Part shown: positions 1-5,453 of the stretch, piece by piece
How the letters are laid out: each line of letters opens with the position of its first letter
How positions within the stretch are numbered: the first letter of the stretch is position 1
Origin: Paracoccaceae bacterium
GTDB lineage: Bacteria; Pseudomonadota; Alphaproteobacteria; Rhodobacterales; Rhodobacteraceae
Direction of reading: 5' to 3'
NCBI GenBank assembly: GCA_023254015.1
Contig: JALQYS010000106.1
Span: 1 to 10,628 of the forward strand
DNA: 10,628 nucleotides
The notes under the pieces: generated by a model
The model's input: only the letters and a program-made list of their open reading frames with translations
What the model was told of the DNA's origin: nothing
Databases searched by the model: none
Program-made: the position numbers and the translations under genes

Positions 1-212
1 GCATTTGGAGGTAAGTGCACATCCAGAAATACAGGTGCCGTACTAATGCCATGTATTGGTCCGGTAATAGTTTGACTGCCATACCGAAAACTGCCGGCAA
101 TAACTTTCACAGAGCCGCCATTATCAAGCGATACCTTTGGAATACTTTCTTCTTGTATATCTTGATAACATGCTGGCTTCATCTTTTCTTTGGCTGGCAA
201 GTTGATCCACAA
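1..212 (-). pseudogene. Internal fragment of a foreign pirin-family gene (chimeric contig end)
   Basis: Read on the minus strand from about base 212 to base 1, one frame stays open at both ends. It gives a typical mid-pirin sequence: L-W-I-N-L-P-A-K-E-K-M-K-P, then YQDI, IPKV, VKVIAGS, GPIHGIS, and P-V-F-L-D-V-H-L-P-P-N at the edge. Pirins are bicupin proteins, some with quercetinase activity; this is the stretch joining the N-terminal cupin to the C-terminal one. It lacks the metal-binding N-terminal part, start and stop. GC is about 43%, far below the rest of the window, so it probably comes from another organism. It runs straight into glnA at a shared 11-base stretch (202-212). An assembly or amplification chimera is most likely; a real rearrangement is possible. 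Confidence 0.85.
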
Positions 213-888
213 CGTGGCCCACGCCTATGGCAAGACCGTGACCTTCATGCCCAAGCCCATGAAGGGCGACAACGGCAGCGGCATGCACGTCAACATGTCG
301 ATCTGGCGCGACGGCAAGCCGCTGTTCGCGGGCGACAAATATGCTGACCTGTCGCAGGAAGCCCTGTGGTTCATCGGCGGCATCATCAAGCATGCCAAGG
401 CCCTGAACGCCCTCACCAACCCCGGCACCAACAGCTACAAGCGCCTGATCCCGGGCTTCGAAGCCCCGGTTCTCTTGGCCTACTCGGCGCGCAACCGCTC
501 GGGTGCGGTTCGTATTCCGTGGACCGAAAGCCCGAAGGCCAAGCGCGTCGAGGCCCGTTTCCCAGATCCGTCGGCCAACCCCTATCTGGCCTTTGCCGCC
601 CTTCTGATGGCCGGCCTTGACGGCATCAAGAACAAGATCGACCCGGGTCCGGCATCCGACAAGGATCTTTACGATCTGCCGCCCGAGGAACTGGCCGAAA
701 TCCCGACCGTTTGCGGCTCGCTGCGTGAAGCGCTGGAATCGCTGGAAAAGGACATGGACTTCCTTCTGGCCGGTGGCGTGTTCTCGCGCGAACAGCTCGA
801 GGCTTACATGGCGCTGAAGTGGGAAGAGGTCTACGCCTATGAACACACGCCGCACCCGGTGGAATACGCGATGTATTACTCCTGCTGA
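202..888 (+). CDS. glnA: Glutamine synthetase type I, C-terminal half (5' end lost at the chimeric join)
   Basis: About 227 C-terminal residues of a roughly 470-residue GS-I, which makes glutamine from glutamate, ammonia and ATP as a cytoplasmic dodecamer. Landmarks in order: HNVAHAYGKTVTFMPKP, GDNGSGMHV (metal/ATP site), NPGTNSYKRLIPGFEAP (substrate loop), NRSGAVRIP, and EARFPDPSANPYLAFAALL. The tyrosine in DKDLYDLPPEE (codon at 670-672) matches Tyr397 of E. coli GS, so control by adenylylation through GlnE is expected. Homology begins with I-H-N at 205-213; the sequence before it belongs to the pirin fragment. A nominal ATG at 190 lies in the foreign part and is not a true start. The upstream half, and probably glnB, are missing because of the join. 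A terminator follows the stop closely. Confidence 0.95.
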   Translation: MIHNVAHAYGKTVTFMPKPMKGDNGSGMHVNMSIWRDGKPLFAGDKYADLSQEALWFIGGIIKHAKALNALTNPGTNSYKRLIPGFEAPVLLAYSARNRSGAVRIPWTESPKAKRVEARFPDPSANPYLAFAALLMAGLDGIKNKIDPGPASDKDLYDLPPEELAEIPTVCGSLREALESLEKDMDFLLAGGVFSREQLEAYMALKWEEVYAYEHTPHPVEYAMYYSC

Positions 889-908
889 TCCGGCCTGACC
901 GGAATGGC

Positions 909-936
909 ACGGGCCGCCCCTGGGGCGGCCCGTTTG
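909..936 (+). terminator. Rho-independent terminator of glnA
   Basis: ACGGGCCGCCCC (909-920) and GGGGCGGCCCGT (922-933) are perfect inverted repeats around a single T, followed by TTTGCATTTGTTT. The real loop must take in a few of the central bases, leaving a stem of about 10 GC-rich pairs. It starts 20 bases after the glnA stop and separates glnA from the next gene. Confidence 0.85.
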
Positions 937-996
937 CATTTGTTTCGTCTGCATTTGTTTCCGGGCCCCAGCCCGAAAGCCCCTGCATGGCGGGCC

Positions 997-1019
997 TTTA
1001 CCACAATTTTTACACAATT
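997..1019 (+). repeat. Tandem near-repeat TTTAC(C)ACAATT upstream of the first unknown gene
   Basis: TTTACCACAATT (997-1008) is followed directly by TTTACACAATT (1009-1019). This A/T-rich pair stands out in GC-rich DNA and lies 66-88 bases before the ATG at 1085. It could be a regulator site or part of the promoter; I cannot assign -35 and -10 boxes with confidence. Confidence 0.4.
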
Positions 1020-1084
1020 CTTCCCTGCCACGGGCACAACCAAAGGTTTCATTCCCCCTTACAGGTTCCAATGGGGTGACTGAC

Positions 1085-1723
1085 ATGCCTTGCCCGCTGC
1101 GTGACCGTGACCAGTTCCTGTGTTCCAACGACCAGACCGCCCTTCCCGCAAGGCCCGCCGCGGCCGATGGCGCCTTGTCGCCGTCGGAGGCCTGTCTGGC
1201 CGGGATGGAGACGGTGCTTTCGTTGACATCCATTCCCGATCTGGGCGATTTCGACAGTGCCGAGGTCGCGGGCGATGCCGAGGCGGCCAGGACGAACCTG
1301 GTCCAGCCCGGGTACTTGTCCCGCAGCACCGATCCGCTGCCGAATTTCCTGCGCCGTCCCCGCCGCTCGGCCGAGGCGCAGGGCCGCATCCTCGCCCTGC
1401 GCCGGCGGCAGATGCGCCGCCAGTTGCGCCCCGGTTCGACGCTGTCGCAGGGGCAGGACCACCACGACATTGCCCGCCTGCGCGCCTGCCTTTACGCCGC
1501 CGAGGACAGGCCGCAGCCGCCGTCCACCCAGTTGCGCCTGGCCACACACGCCATCAGCCTGTCTCTGGTCGCCACCGCCCTGCCCGTGGGGGCCGCGGTG
1601 ATGACCTACAACCTGCTCAAGGGCGAGGACATGCGGGTGACGGCCCGGCTGACCACCCTGACGGGGCTGGCGCTGGCGGTGATTTCCGGCAACCCCGAAC
1701 TGGCGCAGATCTTCGGCACCTGA
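1085..1723 (+). CDS. Unrecognised protein, shorter member of a pair sharing a C-terminal hydrophobic domain
   Basis: A 212-residue protein of no family I recognise. Residues 1-127 are polar, with an Arg-rich stretch around 90-115, and look largely unstructured. Residues 128-212 form a domain: an R-L-R-x-x-L-Y-x-x-E helix, then R-L-A-x-H-A, a hydrophobic segment ending GAAVM, the motif LLKGEDMR, and a second short hydrophobic segment (LTTLTGLALAVISG). The same domain ends the next gene but one terminator downstream; an ungapped 34-residue stretch (R-L-A to D/N-M-R) is identical at 17 positions. No signal peptide is obvious. Two hydrophobic segments suggest a membrane hairpin or an oligomerising helical domain; this is inference. 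I chose ATG 1085 because GGGG at 1073-1076 lies 8 bases upstream. A GTG at 1076 would add three residues but has no such site. Terminators on both sides make it a single-gene unit. Confidence 0.75.
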   Translation: MPCPLRDRDQFLCSNDQTALPARPAAADGALSPSEACLAGMETVLSLTSIPDLGDFDSAEVAGDAEAARTNLVQPGYLSRSTDPLPNFLRRPRRSAEAQGRILALRRRQMRRQLRPGSTLSQGQDHHDIARLRACLYAAEDRPQPPSTQLRLATHAISLSLVATALPVGAAVMTYNLLKGEDMRVTARLTTLTGLALAVISGNPELAQIFGT

Positions 1724-1750
1724 GCCCAGCCCGCCATGCCCGATCGCTGC

Positions 1751-1780
1751 AAAAGCCCCGCCCGCGCGGGGCTTTTCTCT
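1751..1780 (+). terminator. Rho-independent terminator, possibly bidirectional
   Basis: AAAAGCCCCGC (1751-1761), loop CCGC, GCGGGGCTTTT (1766-1776), then CTCTTT. The 11-bp stem with an A-run on one side and a T-run on the other could stop transcription both ways. It starts 27 bases after the stop of the 1085-1723 gene and isolates it from its paralogue. Confidence 0.85.
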
Positions 1781-1850
1781 TTGGGGCGCGAACAATGCCA
1801 TCCAGACCGCGCCATCGTTGCCCTGCCTGCCACAATATCGTCGTCAATCC

Positions 1851-1875
1851 GTGGCCAGTTTCTTGCAATGGCCAC
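1851..1875. promoter_or_regulatory. Inverted repeat GTGGCCA-N11-TGGCCAC, candidate operator
   Basis: GTGGCCA (1851-1857) and TGGCCAC (1869-1875) are perfect 7-base arms with an 11-base, A/T-richer spacer. The site is 68-92 bases before the ATG of the 1943 gene. Arms placed like this fit a dimeric regulator better than a terminator, as no T-run follows. No regulator can be named. Confidence 0.4.
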
Positions 1876-1899
1876 AAACCTTCCCAGAACCCAGCACAA

Positions 1900-1918
1900 T
1901 TGACCCGCATAACGTCAA
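1900..1918. promoter_or_regulatory. Short dyad TTGAC-N9-GTCAA before the 1943 gene
   Basis: TTGAC (1900-1904) and GTCAA (1914-1918) form a 5+5 base dyad 25-43 bases before the start codon. TTGAC could also serve as a -35 box, but I see no good -10 at the right distance. Five-base arms can arise by chance. Confidence 0.25.
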
Positions 1919-1942
1919 CACAACTCAAGAGGGAGACGTATC

Positions 1943-2761
1943 ATGGTTGCTTCGTCCTTGAGTACGATTGCCCAGGTGTTGTGTCACCAAGCCCTGCCGA
2001 TGAACTTCGCCCGCCTGGTGGGCGACATCGACAGGTTCATCGAACACGAACTGAACCGGCCGCCCAAAACGCGCTGGGACAGCGAAACCACGGTCTGTTT
2101 CGATCTGCCCGGGACGCGCATCCTGTTGGACTGGACGGAGCACCCCGGTCAGGGGCTGGCCGGCGTTCTGACACTCTCGGCCGGGCCCGCCGCCACCGCC
2201 GACCGGCCAGCCACGCGGCCCTCTTATCACAAGCTGTGCAAGAAGCTGGTCGCCGAGGTGGAACAGCGGGTGACCCCGTCGGGCGTTCTGTGGCGCCAGC
2301 TGGGATGCGAGATGTCGGCCGAATGGATCGAGCTTCTGATCGAGGCCCTGCCCGATCTGGGGGATCTTGCGCCCCCCGACGCGGCCACGGGCAAGCCGCG
2401 CCCCGACATGCGGTCAGATCGCCCCCTGCCCTTGCCTGCCCCCGCACCCACCGCCCTGGCCGATGACGGGCTGTGCACGCGCAGCCTTTACGACCCCGAT
2501 CTGCTGCGCATCCGCTCGGCGCTCTACGACGTCGAGCCGGTGGCACAGATGAGCAATCCGATGCGCCTGGCGGTCCATGCGATGAATGCCACGCTCATCA
2601 TGGTCTGGGCGCCGCTTGGTGCCGTGGTCATGGCCCATGGGGTGCTGAAGGGCGAGAACATGCGGCTTTCGGCCCATCTGATGGTTCTGACCGGGCTGGG
2701 CAGCGCGGCGCTGAATGGGCCGGGTGCCCAGCAGATGCTGGCGCTTCTGCCGATGCTATAG
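1943..2761 (+). CDS. Unrecognised protein, longer member of the pair sharing a C-terminal hydrophobic domain
   Basis: A 272-residue protein that I do not recognise. Residues 1-150 look folded (F-I-E-H-E-L-N-R-P; C-F-D-L-P-G-T-R-I-L-L-D-W-T; L-W-R-Q-L-G-C-E-M-S-A-E-W-I-E-L-L-I) and have no counterpart in the 1085 gene. A Pro/Ala/Asp-rich linker (about 150-180) leads to residues 186-272, the shared domain: R-I-R-x-x-L-Y-x-x-E, RLAVHA, a hydrophobic segment ending GAVVM, LKGENMR, and a second hydrophobic segment (MVLTGLGSAAL). The different N-termini on a common C-terminus suggest that the C-terminal part anchors or assembles variable partners; this is inference. Start ATG 1943 has GGGAG at 1931-1935, 7 bases upstream. 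The last 6 bases overlap the end of the convergent HODM-like gene. Confidence 0.8.
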   Translation: MVASSLSTIAQVLCHQALPMNFARLVGDIDRFIEHELNRPPKTRWDSETTVCFDLPGTRILLDWTEHPGQGLAGVLTLSAGPAATADRPATRPSYHKLCKKLVAEVEQRVTPSGVLWRQLGCEMSAEWIELLIEALPDLGDLAPPDAATGKPRPDMRSDRPLPLPAPAPTALADDGLCTRSLYDPDLLRIRSALYDVEPVAQMSNPMRLAVHAMNATLIMVWAPLGAVVMAHGVLKGENMRLSAHLMVLTGLGSAALNGPGAQQMLALLPML

Positions 2762-3538
2762 CCGGGCCTCCTCCAGCCCGGCCAGTTCCTCCGGGCCCAG
2801 CGTGGCGATATCGACCACATAAGTGTGGATCGAAAAGACCACGGCCCGGGTTTCAGGCAGGCGGATCAGGCATTGCCGCTCGGCGCGCACATAAGAGCCG
2901 CCCCGCCGGTCGGTGCGCGGGTCGCCCTCATGCCGGGGCTGGTGCAACGTCGGGTCGCGATAGACCAGCGCGTTCATCCGCCACAAGGGCTGTTCGGGAC
3001 GGATGGCATCGAACAGCCGCTGCACCCGGCGGGCAAGATCCGGATCATATTCGGCCACCGGAACATGGATGCCCAAAAGCGGCCGTCCCAGCTTTTCGGT
3101 CAACCACCAACTTGCCGGAAAGCACAGGATCGCGCCGGTCAGGACATGTTCATCGCCATGACGTTCCATCAGGCACAGGTCTTCCTGCACCAGACGGCCG
3201 AGGGTGACCAGGGGCTGCGTCGGATCAAGCGGAACCACCACCCCATCGGGCCGCCGCACCTCTGTGGCGCGCAGCTCATAGCCCTCGGTCCGCGCCAGCC
3301 GCTCCAGAACGCAAGCGTAAAGCTCCTCCGCCGCAGGCCGGGCGCTGTCCAGCATCCCATGCACGATCTCGGGGCGGTCCGCGATCAGCCGGTCACGCTC
3401 GGCCATCTGGCCGGCAAAGGCATCGTCCACCCGAAGCCAATCCCCTGCCTCGGCCGGCAGGATACCGGGCAGCCGCGCGGTGCGCGGGTCCATCCAGGGG
3501 AAAAAGGGCAGACGGGATTGCAGGATCGGCCGAGTCAT
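2756..3538 (-). CDS. HODM alpha-subunit-like protein (DUF3445 family)
   Basis: A 260-residue protein resembling the DUF3445 family, named after the alpha subunit of a heme-dependent oxidative N-demethylase. Visible support: LTGAILCFPASWWLTEKLGRP (about 133-153), GIHVPVAEY (156-164), W-R-M-N-A-L-V-Y-R (186-194), and the family's C-terminal signature R-A-E-R-Q-C-L-I-R-L-P followed by V-V-F-S-I-H-T-Y (218-240). Characterised relatives act with other subunits in methylated-amine oxidation; here none of those partner genes is nearby, so the substrate is unknown. The ATG has an in-frame TAG three codons upstream and no clear Shine-Dalgarno, so translation may be weak or leaderless. It diverges from dddP across a 117-base gap with a dyad. 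Its stop overlaps that of the convergent 1943-2761 gene, both stops lying in one CTATAG palindrome. Confidence 0.72.
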   Translation of the reverse strand: MTRPILQSRLPFFPWMDPRTARLPGILPAEAGDWLRVDDAFAGQMAERDRLIADRPEIVHGMLDSARPAAEELYACVLERLARTEGYELRATEVRRPDGVVVPLDPTQPLVTLGRLVQEDLCLMERHGDEHVLTGAILCFPASWWLTEKLGRPLLGIHVPVAEYDPDLARRVQRLFDAIRPEQPLWRMNALVYRDPTLHQPRHEGDPRTDRRGGSYVRAERQCLIRLPETRAVVFSIHTYVVDIATLGPEELAGLEEARL

Positions 3539-3579
3539 GCGGGCGTTCTAGCAAAGACAAAGGCGCAGGGCGCACCAGA

Positions 3580-3602
3580 ATTGCGACGCGCCGTGTCGCA
3601 AT
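3580..3602. promoter_or_regulatory. Perfect dyad ATTGCGAC-N7-GTCGCAAT between the HODM-like gene and dddP
   Basis: ATTGCGAC (3580-3587) and GTCGCAAT (3595-3602) are exact 8-base inverted arms around GCGCCGT. The dyad sits 41 bases from the HODM-like start and 53 bases from the dddP start, in the only intergenic space the two genes share. No T-run follows, so an operator is more likely than a terminator. Arm length and spacing suit a dimeric regulator (for example GntR, TetR or LysR type); which one cannot be told from this window, and no regulator gene is adjacent. Confidence 0.6.
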
Positions 3603-3655
3603 GGGCACAGCTCTGGCGCAGCCCTCCGGCATTCTTGCGCCACAGGGAGAGGCGC

Positions 3656-4996
3656 ATGACCGACTACCACCGAGACCGCCGCAAGATCGACCCCAGCCGC
3701 GCCGACCGTCTGGGCGACGGCACACCCAATGACAACGACCGGGTGGAAATCGGGCCAACCCAGCTGGCCTTCCGCGAATGGCAGGCCGCGGGCCTGACGC
3801 TGCCGAACCTTGAGCGCATGCGCGACGACCGCTGGCGGCGGCTGACCCAGGGCCTGATCGACCGCGACTATGGCGGGCTGTTGATGTTCGATCCCCTGAA
3901 CATCCGCTATGCGACCGACACCACCAACATGCAGCTGTGGAACACGCACAACCCGTTCCGCGCCTGCCTTCTGTGTGCCGACGGCCATATGGTGATGTGG
4001 GAATACAAGAACGCGCCGTTCCTGGTGTCGTTCAACCCGCGCGTGAAGGAACTGCGCTCGGGCGCGACCTTCTTTTACAACTCCACCGGCGACAAGGGCC
4101 GCGAGGCCGCCGCCGCCTTTGCCGCCCAGGTGGATGAGGTGATGCGCGCGCATGCCGGATCGAACCGGCGGCTCGCGGTGGACAAGATCATGGTCCATGG
4201 GCTGCGCGCGCTCGAGGCGATCGGCTTTGTCGTCGAGGAAGGCGAGGAGGTGACCGAACGCGTCCGCGCCATCAAGGGCCCCGACGAGATCCTTGCCATG
4301 CGCTGCGCCCATCACGCCTGCGAAGCCGGGATTGCCGAGATGGAGCGCGCCACCCGCATCGGCGTTCCTCTGGGCGGCATGAGCGAGGACGATATCTGGT
4401 CGGAACTGCACAAGGCCAACATCAGGCGCGGCGGCGAATGGATCGAGACCCGGCTTCTGGCAAGCGGCCCACGCACCAACCCCTGGTTCCAGGAATGCGG
4501 CCCCCGCATCGTGCAACCGAACGAGATCGTGGCCTTTGATACCGACCTGATCGGCTGCTACGGCTTTTGCATCGACATCTCGCGCACCTGGTGGTTGGGC
4601 GACCAGCGCCCGAGCAATGCCATGGTTTCAGCCTTCCACCACGGGCTTGACCACATCCGCGACCATCAGGCACGCCTGAAACCCGGTGTCAGCATCATGG
4701 AACTGGTTTTCGGCGGGCACAAGCTGGACGACCAGTATTGGAAGCAGAAATATGCCTGCAAGATGCACGGGGTGGGGCTGTGCGACGAATGGCCCTATGT
4801 GAATTACCCCGACGGCTGGACCGAAGGCGCCTTCGACGCGGTGCTGGAACCCGGCATGGTGCTCTGCGTCGAGGCGCTGATCTCGCCCGAGGGCGGGGAT
4901 TTCTCGATCAAGCTCGAAGATCAGGTGCTGATCACCGAGACCGGCTGCGAGAACCTCACCCGATACCCCTTTGACGAGCGCCTGATGGGCCATTGA
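3656..4996 (+). CDS. dddP: DMSP lyase DddP (M24-fold)
   Basis: DddP cleaves dimethylsulfoniopropionate to dimethyl sulfide and acrylate in the cytoplasm. The 446-residue product has the length of characterised Roseobacter-group DddP, and the N-terminus (RKIDPSR, DGTPNDNDRVEIGPTQLAF) and FDPLNIRYATDTTNMQLWNTHNPFR block fit that family, not ordinary M24 peptidases. By residue count, Asp295, Asp297, Asp307, His371, Glu406 and Glu421 fall exactly where the metal ligands of Ruegeria lacuscaerulensis DddP lie. The proposed catalytic Asp377 is present (HGVGLCD), as are Trp95 and Tyr366. Start ATG 3656 has AGGGAGAGG at 3644-3652; the frame stays open far upstream, opposite the HODM-like gene, but that part is not coding. 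No other DMSP gene (dmdA, dddD, acuI) is in view. A dyad upstream may control it. The composite hairpin repeat starts 65 bases after the stop. Confidence 0.95.
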   Translation: MTDYHRDRRKIDPSRADRLGDGTPNDNDRVEIGPTQLAFREWQAAGLTLPNLERMRDDRWRRLTQGLIDRDYGGLLMFDPLNIRYATDTTNMQLWNTHNPFRACLLCADGHMVMWEYKNAPFLVSFNPRVKELRSGATFFYNSTGDKGREAAAAFAAQVDEVMRAHAGSNRRLAVDKIMVHGLRALEAIGFVVEEGEEVTERVRAIKGPDEILAMRCAHHACEAGIAEMERATRIGVPLGGMSEDDIWSELHKANIRRGGEWIETRLLASGPRTNPWFQECGPRIVQPNEIVAFDTDLIGCYGFCIDISRTWWLGDQRPSNAMVSAFHHGLDHIRDHQARLKPGVSIMELVFGGHKLDDQYWKQKYACKMHGVGLCDEWPYVNYPDGWTEGAFDAVLEPGMVLCVEALISPEGGDFSIKLEDQVLITETGCENLTRYPFDERLMGH

Positions 4997-5061
4997 CCCA
5001 GCCTATTCGTGCGCCTTCGGCTTCTCATCGGGGGCGGCGGGTGCCTTGGGTGGGCGTCGCC

Positions 5062-5128
5062 GGGGGGCTGTCTGCCCCCCACGGCGCTTGCGCGCCTCCC
5101 CCCGAGGATATTTGGGCACAGAGGATGA
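5062..5128 (+). repeat. Composite palindromic repeat, copy A
   Basis: Parts in order: hairpin GGGGGGC-TGTCT-GCCCCCC (5062-5080); hairpin GGCGC-TTGC-GCGCC (5083-5096); C-run (5098-5103); then core GAGGATATTT, three bases (GGG), CACAGAGGATG (5104-5127). Two more copies lie at 5274-5340 and 9635-9685. The core also contains a GAGGAT direct repeat. It behaves like a REP-type intergenic element. The first hairpin may also serve dddP as a transcript end, though no T-run follows. Confidence 0.8.
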
Positions 5129-5273
5129 CAAAGAAGCACCAGGGAAGGTTCAAGCGCCCCGACGGGTGGCCCGGCCAAGCCGCGGGGCGCCATCCCCTGT
5201 GTCGGTCATCGGCGTCCCCGCCTGTACCGCAAGGCTAGAGTGTTACAAAATCTGCTAACAAAGACTTAAGGTT
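5129..5273. other. Non-coding spacer between the inverted repeat copies A and B
   Basis: No credible gene. The left two-thirds is GC-rich. The last ~35 bases are A/T-rich (GTGTTACAAAATC, GCTAACAAAGACTTAAG at about 5241-5270) and look unlike the rest, which suggests a promoter or binding site for purB downstream or an internal part of a larger repeat. I cannot assign promoter boxes. Confidence 0.4.
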
Positions 5274-5340
5274 CATCCTCTGTGGAAAAATATCCTCGGG
5301 GGGTGAATTGGCGCAGCCAAGAGGGGGGCAGACAGCCCCC
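5274..5340 (-). repeat. Composite palindromic repeat, copy B (inverted relative to copy A)
   Basis: Read on the minus strand: hairpin GGGGGC-TGTCT-GCCCCC (5340-5324), a small hairpin TTGGC-TGC-GCCAA (5320-5308), a C-run (5303-5298), then core GAGGATATTT, three bases (TTC), CACAGAGGATG (5297-5274). Part order and the TGTCT loop match copy A, while the second hairpin has a different sequence but keeps a short stem. Copies A and B face each other, 145 bases apart. The element ends 113 bases before purB. Confidence 0.8.
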
Positions 5341-5453
5341 TCTGCCCGGCCGGCCGCAGGCGTGGCGCGGGCCGCTCTGCCTTGCGCCCCGCGCCCATGC
5401 GGTCTATGCGATCCTTGCCCTGTCTCACCCTGTCTTGCCAGCCGAGGTTGCCC

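Noticed and set aside
15..347. Plus-strand open frame of 110 codons across the chimeric junction
   Set aside because: It reads antisense to the pirin fragment and then out of frame with glnA; the product has no sensible composition.
124..1470. Long minus-strand open frame of 448 codons
   Set aside because: It lies opposite glnA, its terminator and the 1085 gene, and is a GC-driven antisense frame rich in Arg, Gly and Ala.
1120..2466. Plus-strand open frame of 448 codons
   Set aside because: It crosses a terminator and overlaps two better-supported genes in another frame; it has no Shine-Dalgarno and is Arg/Pro/Gly-rich.
2825..3655. Upstream extension of dddP to an earlier ATG
   Set aside because: The added part is antisense to the HODM-like gene; ATG 3656 has a strong Shine-Dalgarno and gives exactly the family length of 446 residues.
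3548..4516. Minus-strand open frame of 322 codons opposite dddP
   Set aside because: Antisense shadow of dddP, rich in His, Gly and Ala without motifs.
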